Positions 19,404-39,517 are shown, counted from the first letter of the stretch. The stretch is 64,000 nucleotides of DNA from Mycteria americana (GCF_035582795.1 NC_134371.1:47347001-47411000); one strand, 5' to 3'. Numbers and translations are program-made. Notes: generated by a model not told the origin, from the letters alone.

Positions 19404-19411
19404 AATTTATA
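19404..19411 (-). promoter_or_regulatory. TATA box of amylase copy A
   Basis: TATAAATT on the minus strand, 38 nt upstream of the ATG. Initiation about 30 nt downstream would leave a 5' UTR of roughly 10 nt; a very short leader fits what is known of pancreatic amylase genes. An E-box CAGCTG lies at 19440-19445, about 30 bp upstream, with a GGAA core nearby. This loosely resembles a pancreatic PTF1-type site, but that part is weak. Confidence 0.75.
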
Positions 19412-19618
19412 CTCCTGCAAGATGACGAAGTTCCTATTGCAGCTGTCAAAATTCACACAGATCAATGCTATCAGTTATTATTTGGCTAGCTAGCTCAATA
19501 TCATTCTTCTGTTTTGTTTTTTTCCTGGATTGCCCAACAACTGAAGATAAAATACTTTTTCACAATGATTATACATTACCATAAACCAAGCAGTCTGTGA
19601 GCAGTGCACCTAAATTCA

Positions 19619-20043
19619 TGTCCTGGTTTTGGCTGGGATAGAGAATTTTCTTCCTAGTAGCTAATATAGTGCTGTGTATGAGATTTAGTAGGATTTAGTA
19701 TGAGAATAATGTTGATACACTGATGTTTTAGTTGTTGCTAAGTAATGTTTACACTGGTCAAGGACTTTTCAGCTTCTCATGCTCTGCCAGGTGCACAAGA
19801 AGCTGGGAGGGGGCACAGCCAGGGTAGTTGATCCAAACTGGCCAAAGGGCTATTCCATACCATATGGCATCATGCTCAGTATAGAAACTGGGGGGAGTTG
19901 GCCAGGGGGGCAGCAATAGCTGCTCGGGGACTGGCTGGGCATCGGTCAGAGGGTGGTGAGTGGTTGCATCACTTGTTTTTCCCCAGGTTTTGTTCCTCTC
20001 TCTCTCCGTCTCTTGTTATTTTCCTTTTCATTAAAAATTATTG

Positions 20044-20093
<50 letters not shown>

Positions 20094-20233
20094 ATTATTA
20101 AACTGTTCTTATCTCAGCTCACAAGTTTTCTTACTTGTGCTCTTCAGATTCTCTCCCCATCCCACCGGGGGAGGGGGGAATGAGCAAGAGGCTGCACGGT
20201 GCTTAGTTGCCAACGGGGGTTAAACCATGACAA
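19619..20233 (+). mobile_element. Solo LTR 2, same family, just upstream of amylase A
   Basis: Same family as 6348-6993, in plus orientation and so antisense to amylase A. Perfect 5-bp target duplication ATTCA (19614-19618 and 20234-20238). The TATA region is altered to TATAGAAA, and a (TTA)n run fills 20039-20093. Its near edge is about 208 bp from the amylase A TATA box. Confidence 0.92.
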
Positions 20234-20238
20234 TTCAG

Positions 20239-21986
20239 AATTGTACTCTTTCCAATCATGGAAACAAAGATACTTTATCAAAAGTATTCCAAAGCAAAAC
20301 ACATAGACTCTCAAAGGGGGCTCCGGAAGGTAAAAGGAAAGGGAGGTGATTAAAAGACAACTGAAAATCTAACAGCTCTAGGAGAATGAATGTGTTTGCC
20401 AGCATTCAGAGGCGTCTAGCTCTCAGGATTAGTCCGAGCTCAAACGAAGGCACCTGATCAGCCACTCTCAGTCAATAACAGATGTACCGCACAACATGTC
20501 GTGGGTCTTCACCAGGTGAATCACACTGTTAACTAGAAACTGACCCCTTTTCATGCCTGAAGTTTTTCTAGCATCATTGCCCAGTCCCTGCTAGGAACTG
20601 TTACTGTTTTCCTCAGACCATCGTGCAGAGCAACTGTTGCTCTACCTGACTGAAAGTGATCAGAGCTGCAAGTGTTTTCCTCTCCAACAGAGTCTCTGCA
20701 TAAGATTTCATCTCACTTTAAATGACCAATGATTCATCTGAGTAAAGGAAGGAAAACCCAAAATCAGATGTAAAGTGATATTGCAGATGTGTTTTAGCTG
20801 CCTGACATAAAACTGAATTTGAAAGCCAGAGCTGTTGCCCAAGTCCCTTCTCACTTTTCCTACAATTTCCTCCTTCAAAAAAACCTTCTGACTTTTGCTC
20901 GTGACATAAATTCAGGTCTTCATTTGGAAATCACTTATAAGATCAAGGTCTCGGCAACAACACTCCATGAATAAGCTTGAATCATGCCAATGATAAAACA
21001 ACACTCAGAGAATACGAAGACCAGAAGATCCCTGACATTTGATGAATATCTGTGAGAAAAACAAAAAGTCCACAAAATGGCACATCCACTCCACGAGAAA
21101 AGAAACCTCAGTGCACTTTGTACCTGCACTGCCTCTAGTATGTTCCTTCTGAAACTAGCCATGCCATTGAATATGTCACATGCATCCTTCTCTTTCCCAG
21201 AATTTGTCTTCAAGGACAAAACACAGAAGCAGGTCCCATTTGCCCACCTGTTAATTTTCCTATCACAGACTTTATCAAAGGTCTCTTTTTCCACTACAAC
21301 AATGAAATAGTAAATTACTGCAAATGGCCTTGCCTACTCGCTAACAGCAAGGAACCAGTGAGATGATTGTGCCTTGTGATTACCAATTCAGTGAGGACAG
21401 ACCCCCCCCCCCCCCCCATTCCTCAATATTACCGAGAGCAACCAAATGTGCCTGAGGTTAATTTTTACATCACCATTCCCTGTGGGGCTCCATTGATGTG
21501 ATGGATGTGATAGCATTCAGTTCCCAATGACATGCATTTTCCACTGAAATACACTGCTGTCAGCCAAGGAGAGTAAGGACCCATCCTTGACAGCCCGATG
21601 CAATGGATGGCCAACCCACTGGCAAGGATTCTGGGAGCCCTCACGTGACAGGATATTCAGCAGCTCAAGCTGAACAGGCTGCAGTATTTTAGCATGCTGA
21701 GGAAATGCATGAGGGCAGGAGAGAAGGTGGCCACCCAGCACTCATGATTTATGAGTCTTTCTGAAGTATAGCCCCCCAAGTAGAAAGTATTTAATATGCA
21801 GTTTCAAACATAGCATCTCTTTTGGTATGGTAAAAACGTCAGGTGCCTAACAAATTGGCTCTGATTTTCAGGGGAGTTTTAGGGGAGTTGAAGCTTTGGG
21901 CAGATGAGACATTGGAAGGGTTTGACTTTGTTTTGAAATCCTGTGTTTTAATCCATTCGATCGCCCAGTATCATTAGAAACCTGGT
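20239..21986. other. Intergenic between amylase copies, no gene seen
   Basis: Holds the poly-C tract at 21402. Minus-strand ORFs of 119 codons (20935-21294) and 74 codons (21517-21741) are present but show no recognisable domain or splice context. Confidence 0.5.
21402..21417. repeat. Poly-C tract (16 C)
   Basis: Sixteen consecutive C (poly-G on the minus strand), preceded by GGACAGA. No other structure is visible around it. Confidence 0.8.
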
Positions 21987-22300
21987 TGTGAAGAACTGGA
22001 GGATGCGGGGTCTAGACATTGAAACGAGACCCTTTTATTTGCAAGCTTTTACACTGCAAACCTAAAAAAGCAGGCCTGCTCTTATACGTCCCTATGTGGT
22101 CATAGCACAACTCTTGTCAATCAAATACAGAATCGATACCATGCTGCAACGGCACCGTTTTCCCAATACACTCCTGCAGTGTCAATGCATACACAAGACC
22201 TACCAGCATGTGACTGACCAATGAACCCCTCCAACGGACAAAGGCTCAGAGGAGACAGGCAAGAGTGACTTGCCCATGAAGCTCAGGGAATAATGCAGGC
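21987..22300 (-). mobile_element. LTR-like element of a different family (right boundary uncertain)
   Basis: On the minus strand a CCAAT-type ATTGG, TATAAG (22081-22086) and AATAAA (22034-22039) follow each other closely, with TATA to poly(A) about 45 nt, then a GTCTCG-rich U5-like tail ending CTTCACA at 21987. This spacing is characteristic of retroviral LTRs. No target duplication was found and the U3 start could extend to about 22.5 kb. Confidence 0.5.
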
Positions 22301-23567
22301 TGTAACTGTCCACAGGTGTTGCAAAGAACGCTGACTTTATCTCAACACAAAGAAGGCTGGAGGGTAACCTTTATTTTAGATAAACAGCTATGTCAGTTCA
22401 GTGCATCAGGTGGCAGTGTAACTGTTTATCTCTGAGTTAATTAAAAGAGTGTGAATATCTCCCTGGTTTAGCCAGACCAGCGTGGGGAGGAGCGGACACA
22501 TGGCTCAGCACAACAGAGATTATAAAAACTAAACAACTAACAAAAGATTTTCAAAGATAGCAGGGTGCTTTAGCTGGTTTCAACCCACATATTCCTTTCC
22601 AGTGACTGGGGACGCCCAGCATCCTGATGGCGAGTGTAGTATAGACACCACTAATGGACATCACGTCAATATTGAGACTGAACTCTATATTGCAATTGTT
22701 ATCTTTTGCTAAGTGTAACTTACATTTGTATTGTGATTTCAGTATATTTTGTATCACTCTGCTAAGTCAGAAAAAGTATCTAGCACCAATTATCTTCAAA
22801 TAAGTAAATTTGATATTAAACATTACACCATCCACACATGGAATGTCTCAAAGAAGCTGGTCAGAGAGTATTGGACTCTGGCACAGTCAGAGCAATCTCA
22901 ATGCAATCGTCCGCCTCACTGCTATTTAGCTTGACCAAATGAATGATCACTATTGTTGTGCTCTGTCATAACAATACCTTGAAGAGTGTGAAAAGGCAGT
23001 TAAGCATGCTTGTGTATTAAACACAGCATTCAGCCATTCCCAGACAGGTTATTAAAAACAACGTAAAAGACTAAGGGAGATGACAATCTTAAAGGTGCTC
23101 AGAGATATTAGATTTGAATTATCATCTTTAAAAAAAAGAACATGTCTACACATATTGCTACTCACCAGTCAGGTGGGTATCATAACATGCTACAAAGATG
23201 AGATTGTCCTCCTCTCAGGAAAGAAACAGTTCTCAATTTACAGTGGTATCTGCCATAGCAAGTACGCTGCAAATCCCAGCAAGGGTGGCAAGCAGTGGTT
23301 TCAGAGAAGCAGAGAAAGAGCCAGTACAAGAAAAGATTAAGCTGTCATAGCTGTAGGACCTAAAACATCATGCCACTTTCCACAGCAGAGATGTATTCAT
23401 CATCTTGATTGTAAATTTTTAGCTGCCAGGATATGGCCACTATCATGCACTCCATGAGATGTCAAGTTTTTAAACCAGCTTTCCTGAAAATTGACTTCAG
23501 GGATGTTCTAGCACAATGTAGATGTGAACCCATCCCTTTGCCACTCCAGTTTGCACAAACAAGTGGA
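22301..23567. other. Intergenic, no gene seen
   Basis: May include the U3 part of the LTR-like element at its left end. Otherwise nothing identifiable up to the duplicated block. Confidence 0.5.
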
Positions 23568-24867
23568 GCCAGTCTGTTTCACAGGGGCAGGAGGGCTCCC
23601 TGACCTGACCCTGGGGGAAAACGACAGGTTTGCAATGGCTGTTATCGTCCCGCCACACGGGTCTCCCAATTTTTGACACCACTCCAGTAAGGGGATCCAG
23701 GGGCTGCGTTGTGCCAGCAGGCCCTTTGTCCTCAGCAAGGCGGTGCTGGCCACAGCGAGCAAGGGAGACAGACGGTAGGTCCAGCCTCTGGGCCAGGGAC
23801 GCTACCTGGGCCCTTCCTCCCACACCGTGACTGTCTTGCCAGACACTCCAAGCCCTGGAGCACACTGAGAGCCAATATCCACCCCCAACACCCGTGCACT
23901 CTCTCCCACCACAAAAGCCAAACAGCCCGTAAAAGTACACCTTGACCTCAAAAATACTGAATCCGAGCATTCCTCTTCCATTTGCCCCTCCAGAATGGGT
24001 CGCAACAAGTACTTGTGGCCAAGCAGACATTCTGATTTAACGCAAGGGCTGCGCTCTCACGTTTACCTCGGCCTTTTCTCACAACTGACAATGAAACTGG
24101 GAGAGCCGCCAAGTCTGTGCTCCAGCTGCGTCATTCTCTGAGATATTACAGAATAAGTGAGCCTAATGAACCACGGGAGACAAGAATATGCTGTGCTTCA
24201 GCCACTGTCACAAGGTCTAAGCAATGCTTGGATATACAGCTCGCTTCTCAGACACCTTTGGAACAGCCACAGTGGATGTTCGTTTGCAGCAAGCCATTGG
24301 GGCTAATGATGGAAGATCTGTGGTTTTGATTTGTACAGGCACAAGCTGACCGTGCAGCAGGCAACGCGCTGGCTTCACGGATGTCATAGGCTGGAATAAT
24401 TGATTGCCACGGCCCACCTTCCTCTGCTGACCCAGACCCCGCATTTGGTTTGTCGCAAGAAACGGATCAACTGTCTGCGTGGGTAGGCACCGCTCATAAC
24501 TGACAGCCCACAATGTGGCTGCTCTGGGATACAGATGTGTGTGTATGTATCGGCCTTGGAAATACTGCATTTTAACTTACCCACGTGTTGGTTTGGGTTT
24601 CTTTCTTTATTTTATTTTCTCCCATGTTTCTGTGATGTGGGAAATGGAGTGCTGCATTGCCTTAAAACCCACCACTGCATTGCCACTAGTTATGACATGA
24701 TAAAGTTACAATCCAATTCATTAAGGGAAAAAGCATTACGCTTCAATTTGATTGCCATTTATTATTCACTACATACAGAGAATCATTCATGCTCGAATAC
24801 CAGGGAATCGCATATGAGGGAAACAGTAAATGTACAGACCAACAGAAGAAACACATTTTCAACTGAG
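23568..24867. repeat. Duplicated 3'-flank block, second copy
   Basis: Near-identical partner of 13767-15060. It lies about 400 bp beyond the copy B stop codon instead of directly after it, because it is joined to a relic exon-10 tail (24868-24895). The minus-strand ORF at 23497-24030 extends past the block border and is not conserved there, which argues against a real protein. Confidence 0.85.
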
Positions 24868-24895
24868 TTATAACTTGGCATCAACTTGAATTGCA
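24868..24895 (-). pseudogene. Relic tail of an amylase last exon
   Basis: These 28 bp on the minus strand would encode AIQVDAKL followed by a stop, matching the C-terminus of both amylases (AIHVNAKL in A, AIHVDAKL in B). The similarity to exon 10 ends abruptly at the high-coordinate side, while the low-coordinate side runs into the duplicated 3' flank. Copy B has its own complete exon 10 at 25296-25485, so this is an extra, broken end. Confidence 0.8.
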
Positions 24896-25295
24896 CCATG
24901 TTTTAGCCCAAAGGTGTCTGCTCTTGATTTTCAGACGTGCTGTTAATTCCCAGTCCACCTTCCCCATAAAGAGAACTACATTTCCACTTATGCACAGAGC
25001 AGCACAATTTAAAATTAAGTCATTTCAATTTTCTGCTTCCATTTTTTAGTATGACTAACTGAATCAAGTGCAATTAGAAAGGCAAACAGGCATATACCGC
25101 CTGTTCCAGATCTGCACTAGCACCGCTAGCTCCTGTCTCTGTATAGCAGCTGCTCGGTATTTCGTCAATGTAAGCTAATACACTGTGCTCTATCATGGTT
25201 CATTCGGTGCTGGAGAGCCAAGACAATCAGACCACCTTGTATGCTACTAGCAAAAATACAGAAGAGAAGAAACGACACATGCACAACAGATCTGG
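24896..25295. other. Copy B-specific 3' flank
   Basis: About 400 bp between the relic exon tail and the copy B stop codon, without a counterpart in copy A. It probably contains the start of the copy B 3' UTR. No gene was seen. Confidence 0.5.
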
Positions 25296-32696
<7,401 letters not shown>

Positions 32697-32752
32697 CCTG
32701 TGCTCTGTGATCAGTTGCTCTCTTCTTACTGTCTATTTGTGTTCCTGCAAGA

Positions 32753-35241
32753 GGATAAAGTACACATTACAAAATACACATTTAAAAGTAAATGCCCATC
32801 CAGTATCATGTTTATTTAACTTTACTTGATTGTCATTTTGTTTGAGAATTGGATTCTATCCAAGCTATATCAACCCCTCATATAACGGTAACTTTGTTTT
32901 TCTGAAGTTAAAATTCAGATGTTGTCTAATACAGGCTGTCTCCAGTGTGCAAAAGCTGTACTTTTATTAGTATAAAGCCAAAAACAACCCCAAAAAGCAA
33001 AGGAGTATTTATATAGACTGAAATGGACATTTAATTTCTCATTTTAATGTATAATACTTTACATTCCTATTTATCCTTGAGAGGCATCTTTTTTTCAATC
33101 TGTGTTACTATGACTTGTGCATATTTAGACAAGGCCTTGGAGAAGCAGCATGTTTCGTATCATGAGTCGCCACGAAACCCCAGATATTTTGGAGGTCTAA
33201 CATATGTGAGTGTGTCATTCATGATATGCACGATATCTATCATTCAAACAACAGCCCTAACCTTGGAAGATCTCTCAGATATAGTCACTTCTGTACTGAC
33301 TCAAAACCAGAAACACTAAATGTTTAATCTGTGTACACCTGTACAATTTGTGCAGAGATATTCTTCTTCCAGAGAACACAGGGCAATGGCATGCAGAGGT
33401 TAGAAGTGCTGTGAAGCTCCGTAGCCAAGTCTCCTTCTCAGTGCCCAGGTACACAGTTCTGCAAATGCACTGAAGGAGCCTTCCAGAGGAGGAAAACCAG
33501 CTGCGTTACCTTCTGATAAGCTAGGCTAAGAACTATACTTCCCAATTCATATCGTATTTGTATTTACTTACATACGAACACAGATGACAAGCCTATAAAA
33601 TTACCTCTCCTTTTTCTCATCTAGAGAGAGATACAACTTACAACAAACAGAAGTGAAACAACTATCAAGGTTTACATTACACTATTTAGGATCTCATTTT
33701 GCACTCTGCATGTTTAGAAGTTGATTTAGAGAGTCTGAGATACAAAGAAGTCCTAGAAGGAGCTCAGCCAAACAAAAGGCTGAACTACTACTTCCCTTAA
33801 GTAACAAAACACAGAATCTTGTAACTTTCCTCTAAGTATCTATTCTTTGTAAAAAGCTATCTTAAGACAGAAACAACACAGGGCAAAGAGGGAGTAAGGC
33901 AATTCCTGGATGCTGTCATAGGGGACACCAAACACTTCAGTGAAGGTTTAAACATGAACACAAGCGTCTTCAGGTTCGCTACATGAAAGAAAGCTGCACC
34001 CTTTCCTGATATAATACACATTTGGGAATGCACTGCTGAAAACTCCAACCTGCTATGATACAGATACCCAAAAAAAAGTTTATATAAAAGCTTACATGAT
34101 TTCTACAAAACGACCCTCATTTTTATTTCAATGAAAAGATGATCCATATCTCTCAGTCAGCAGAGCTGCATTCTTTGGAGCAAATTCAAGCACAAAATAT
34201 GCCAGTTTATACAGTGTAGAACCTGCCTTCCAGAGCCTGTTGCTATCAGCTGTCACTGTACTTCACACGAAGCCAGAGTTATTTAGAATGAATCATTTGG
34301 TAAATTTAGCTTGTTTTTCTGCTTGTGAACAAAATAATTTTAATGAAATTATTTACTTGAAGATCCTCGGTAGAGTATACAGATAAGTTTCAGCCATAAG
34401 CGGTTGTTCTGTGTGCTTCCGTTTTCCTGAAAGAGTGCTGCTTTGCCCTGATAGGAAGAACATACCTTAACAGAAAACAAGCTAAGAAAGTTCAATCTTC
34501 TCTGATGAGAGAAGCCATTTATCAGATCGGCAATTTTTACTTACAGCAGTAAGTACACAAAGCAGTAAATTACACAAAGCAGTAAGAATAATATATTTTG
34601 ACCCAATCAGCTCCAAGGTCTAGTGCTTGAAGAGAAAACTCAATGTAGTTTTTCATTTCTTTGAAACAGGTTTACAGCTGCTCTGGCTTCAGTACAAGCA
34701 ATGATAAGAGAATGGAGATGTTGAAATCCCCAAGACACTCTGAAGGCTCTAGCTTCAAAACGCTTTTGAAACTTGGAAAAAAGTAAGAGGCCTGTATTCC
34801 TCTACAGAAGAAAAGAGAGCACAACTGATTGCAATTCAAAGAACGTGAGAGAATTGTTTCTGAAGAACGCTGTTGCTGTCTTGGACGACCTGAGAACTCA
34901 GGTCCGCGTGTCTTCTGCTGGGTTAAAGTCTGTGGTATGAAACTCAGCTGCTATCTCCAAAATACTAGCAACAATATTTAAATTTGCGAGAGGTTTGATG
35001 CAGGCCTGCTGAAGCTTCCGATGTTAAAGGCTGTTACAAGAAAGTAGTTTCCATGTGAACTTCTAGTCACTCCTCACAAAACTTCCCTCAGCAGCTGCAG
35101 GCTTCATACAGACGAAGCAACTCCGCTTCGGCACCTCCTTCAGACACACAGCACTGCCCCTTGCACAACTCTCGTCAGGAGCGGCTCTACCGACCACAAG
35201 TCCTGCCGCGCCTCTTCAGCGCACACGGACAACAAACATAC
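32753..35241. other. Upstream region of amylase B, probable 5'-UTR intron
   Basis: AT-rich DNA between the copy B acceptor at 32745 and the CpG island. No coding exon was seen. The plus-strand ORF at 33047-33319 (90 codons) has no support. Confidence 0.45.
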
Positions 35242-35475
35242 CGACAGCAAGAAGCAGAACTGCATACGTACATTTCGGGGCTCGCCTGTGTCATTTTCAG
35301 CGGACTCCACCACCACCATCGCGCCCGCCGCCGGGGCAGGAGCGACGGGAGCCCAGCCCCTTCCGCCGGGGAGCGGGGGCGGGGCGGCCGCCGCAGCCCC
35401 GCCCGCCGCAGCCCCGCCCGCCAGCTCTGCCGCCCGCCGCGCCCGCGGAAGCCAGCTCCAGCCCCTCGCCAGGTT
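35242..35475 (-). promoter_or_regulatory. CpG island, likely promoter and untranslated first exon of amylase copy B
   Basis: A short GC-box-rich CpG island (about 35290-35475) is isolated in AT-rich DNA 2.6 kb upstream of the copy B start codon. On the minus strand it is followed by donor-like GTCG|GTATGT (exon end 35242). A matching acceptor, CCTCTTGCAG, lies 48 nt upstream of the copy B ATG (exon would start at 32744). Because copy B has lost the TATA box at the equivalent position, a 5'-UTR exon starting in this island is the simplest reading. It is inferred from sequence only. Confidence 0.5.
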
Positions 35476-38400
35476 CGCCAGTGAGAAACGGTTACGTGGT
35501 AAAATAAACTGGTTTATCTAAAAGCTCTGTATTACACGTGATTATGGTGATTCAAGTATATATCCAGATATGGAATATATTTGTCCTCGAGCTTTGAGAA
35601 AGGAAATCTCTCTGCATATACACTTTTTTTTTTAAAGTATTTTTGTCTTTGAGTATAGCACCACCTTGCTGTTATTCTACTTCACTGCTTTGAAAATTTA
35701 CTTAGTTGGGCTTTTAATGCAGTATTTTAATAACTTGGTTCTGTACTTGTAACTCAACATGGGCATTAGGACATATTGCATGTTTCCTCTATTATATACC
35801 TTTTTATGTGCAATAAACCGAATCAAAGCTTTGCAAAGTGTCTCCATCCAGATATAGACTAAAAATGCAGCAGCACAAGGAAAGGTTCCACATCGAACCC
35901 TTTTGGGGTTTCCCATCTTTGAACCCTTTGACTACAGTGGATTAACTAGCATTTTCTATTTCAATGTTGCTACACAGTGGCTTTGCCATACCAAGTAACA
36001 GACAGAGCCTGTCATTATCAGAATGTTGTTTCTTTTCTCTGGGAACAATCAAAACAACTGGAGTAAATATTTGTCTGTATATAACATAAAAGGATCTCAT
36101 GCCAGAAGCTGCTTGCTAGGCTGGAGTAAAAGACTCAGGTAGGAGTCACAGGACTCAGGTGTTTGTCCTACAATAGAAACAGCAGCAACATAAGCTACTT
36201 AAGGAAACCAAAGTATTTACAATGGCAAATGTGTTCTCTTCAGTCTTGTATCAAGTAGGAAGTTACATTTAAGGAAAAAAACTGGAAGCAGTTGGAAATG
36301 TTCTAGAAAATAATAAAGGAAGAGTGATTCTCAGTTTGCCATTAGGTCCTCTCTTAGCTGTCAACTTCCAAAGATACAAAGGGATAACAAAGATGCAAAC
36401 TATGTAACATGTGAAACATCTTAGCGAATTTCCCAAGTTACTATTGTCATAAGGATAATTTAGCTAGAAACTGTTCATTTCGGAATGCACGTGAACTCCA
36501 CTTTGCAGACGACATTATTTTTACCTTCTCAACCCCAAAATTTTTTTTCGCTACCATATAGTGAAGTCCTTAAAATTCGAAGTTTTTGAGGAAAAAACAC
36601 CCAGAAGACTGGAACTGAAGATGATCCTTATATATCAAGCTCACATTGAGGACACTGGAGAAATGTGCATGCTTTTTTAAAATCCATCTCTCTAGAATTA
36701 AAAGCATATTAGAATGACCTTCTGAATTTGGCTTTCAAAGAAAATTCTGACCAGGCATACAACTCACATTTATATATAGAAAATAAATCTAATTTAGCCT
36801 CTGCTATCACAAAGTCTTTGTCGTATCAAGGAGTCAATTTATACAAGAGCACTACAGTAAAATTCATTATTATTACATTATCTGAGTCAGCCTCACCTTC
36901 AAAGTTATAGTGGTATGAGTATATTCAAAATTTAATTAAATAAGAAATGTTGCTGTGTCTATATGCCATTAGCCAATGAAGAAATATTGTGAAATAAGCC
37001 TGCATTCACTGCTTATGTGGGAACTTGGAAGCCAGCCCTAATGACTCGTTAAAAAAAATAGAGGTCATTTGACCTGAAATATCAGATCAAACAGAACAGA
37101 CATTCCGAGGGAAAGAAAAAAAAAAATCCAAACAAAAAAAAAACCCCAGCAGAAATGGGTATACAAAAACCCAACTGATTTAAGGGAATGAAAGTTTTGC
37201 CTTCTGACCTTAAAAAAAGTTCTCTCAACTGGATTGCAGAAGTTTCCTTGATAGATTATCAGTATAGGACAGTGGGAAGTGTGTTTTATTTGTTCTTTAA
37301 TAATATAACCCCACCAAGAACACAGCTTAGCTTTATTCATAGTGGAATGGTCACAGAACACTCAACATTTTTTTTTTTTTAAGCCACTTTTTTCTCTCTT
37401 TTAAGCATCATAAACCATTCAGAGGTTCTCATAAAACTTCCTCTCTCAGTGTATTTTTCCTGGCCTACTACTCCAAATACAGGCAAGATAAACTAACGAA
37501 CAGCTACACAGTCCACATGGGAACACAGCAAATAAGCTAATAAGAATTCCAGTAAAAGCATTTTAAAAGTAATCTGCTAAGCCAGTTCATATCGAAAAAC
37601 CAGCAAAGATACACTTATTTTGGTCCAGCAATCAATACTAGCGATTTAGACTGTTTGCAGCTGGAATGATGATAAAACAAAAGTCTTTACACCAGCCTGT
37701 TACCACACCATCAACTATGAATTACTATTTTATGGAGTAATTTTCTCCTTAAATCCATTGAACCCTCTTGCCAAGTAAATGGCATTGCAATGTTTCCCAT
37801 GTGATTTTAGAAAGTTATGCTAATCTTCCTTGCATGTAACAAATCTTACTATGTGACCTCCACAGCACTGATTTTTATTAAACACAGTTCAACAGGGCAA
37901 GGACCACACCTACGCTGGTTTAACACTGTTTTAACTGCTACTCTTGTTTTAATGAGTTTAGTCTCACTAATGGTATTTTTCAAGATGTGGATGAACAATA
38001 AAAGTTAATTACTGAGGAAAAAACAGTGCCTAATTTCACAGTACAAATTCATGCCAGTGCACTAGTCCTGCTTAGTCTCAAAGACAAGAAAAAGATTTAC
38101 GCTAAAATAAGATTATCCTTAGATTTTCTTATCTTTTTACCCTGACACACTAACAGCTAAACATCACACTCAAGGAGGAAAGAATTCACTGTGGTGCATA
38201 TGAATATACACTCTGAATCATCTAGAACATGCTGCACAATTACAATTGGATTGTTTACCTTTAAAAAAAGTGTCTTCCTCCTCCTTCCTGCTCCCAAACC
38301 CCACAACAAAACAAAAGCCAAAATGGAGAGAAAAAGGCAAAATGGGCAAAATGAAGAGAAAGGAAATAATTTATTAGAGATTTCACAAGCAAGCTAACGT

Positions 38401-39099
38401 ACATTTATCATCATGTAAGTCTTGTGACAGTTTAAAGATGTCTGGAATCTTTAAGATGAGAAAACTTATACTCTGCCTTAAATACTTTAGAAATGCTACT
38501 ACGCACAGTTCAAGAGTCCCGATGATTACACTGCTTCTTCCCTCAGCTTGAAAATACTTGAAAGAGATGGAACACAAAAGGGACCTGGAACATCACAAAG
38601 GCATGTTAAAAAGTAAGACCAAACAGAAGATAGTAGTGTTGTGCTTTCTTTTGTCAACTAAATGGAAAGATGCTTAGTATTTAGAAAAGTGCTGAATATC
38701 TGAAAAAAATCTGACTTAATAGATACAGGCTGTATTAATTTTATATTACAGTAAGTTAAACAATAATGTAATATGAAACCCACAAGAAAAATGTAAGTCA
38801 CTGACAACAACACTACCTCAGTGCAGAGAACAATCTAAAAAAAAAACCAACAAAAATGTAGCAGCGATGAATAGTTGGTTAATAGTTCAACTCCAAATAC
38901 TTCATTGCAAGATATTGTTAGATTTTCTTCTCTATTCAAAAAAGAAAAAGTAAGGAATGTACAGACTAAGTCAACTACCGATTGTTTCTTATATCAGGAC
39001 AACAGTAATCATCAAATGATCTAAAATACTGGTCAACTCTTTAATATTATTAAGAATTGCTCTGCAACATATTTTAACCAATGTATTATTATTATTATA
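35476..39099. other. Between RNPC3 3' region and amylase B promoter, no gene seen
   Basis: AT-rich with several minus-strand AATAAA hexamers. It could include more distal RNPC3 3'-UTR sequence. No protein-coding exon was recognised. Confidence 0.5.
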
Positions 39100-39517
39100 T
39101 TTATTTAAAGAAAAACCAAGCAGACACCCTCTGTGTTAGCTCAGCACAGCTCCACGCACATCAGTGGAACACTTCTAGCTCATACAAGCTAAGGAATTGG
39201 ACCACAAATTAGCAAGTTATATGACCTTTGAGGAAGAAGGTGGAGGCCACCTTTTAAGACTAGAAACCTTCATTGTGTCTATTCACGCAACACAGACAAC
39301 TCATTGATTTTCTTTTTCCCCTGAAAAAGTGCCCTTTTCTTTTAAAATTACCAGATTAGTTCAAGCTCTAAACCATGTAAACTCCTCCCCACACCTACTC
39401 TATACAAAAACTTAGATGTAGTTGAGTGCTACGGGAAACATTGCACAAAAAAGGATACAACAAGAAAGGATACACTCTGCATGACAGTATTACTGCAGTA
39501 TTTACGCAGGAATGTTT
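39100..39517 (-). other. RNPC3: Predicted alternative 3'-UTR terminal exon of RNPC3
   Basis: The acceptor is a pyrimidine-rich run ending TTCTTCTTTAG at plus-strand 39518. The candidate donor is CAAG|GTATGG at 42450/42449, only 13 nt after the RNPC3 stop codon. Splicing these would leave the protein unchanged and give a long 3' UTR carrying the tandem U12 splice-site element. The first AATAAA after it on the minus strand is at 39100-39105, used here as the provisional end. Splicing over this 2.9-kb interval would compete with the proximal polyadenylation signals at 42418-42429. The interval shows no other gene. Confidence 0.5.
39450..39473 (-). promoter_or_regulatory. Tandem U12-type 5' splice sites: candidate USSE autoregulatory element of RNPC3
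   Basis: Two exact copies of GTATCCTTT (minus strand 39473-39465 and 39458-39450) are separated by 6 nt. This is the layout of the U11-snRNP-binding splicing enhancer known from the genes for U11/U12-65K and U11-48K, where bound U11 activates an upstream 3' splice site and alters mRNA fate. A strong pyrimidine tract and AG lie 44 nt upstream (exon start 39517), as that model requires. The match is to the sequence pattern and position only; regulation was not tested. Confidence 0.75.

Noticed and set aside
22462-22467. CCTGGT as a target duplication for the LTR-like element at 21987
   Set aside because: The base pair before it is not the CA end expected for an LTR, so the match is probably coincidental.
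35161-35521. Ala/Pro/Arg-rich ORFs at the 35.3-kb CpG island
   Set aside because: Explained by CpG-rich composition; no conserved protein features.
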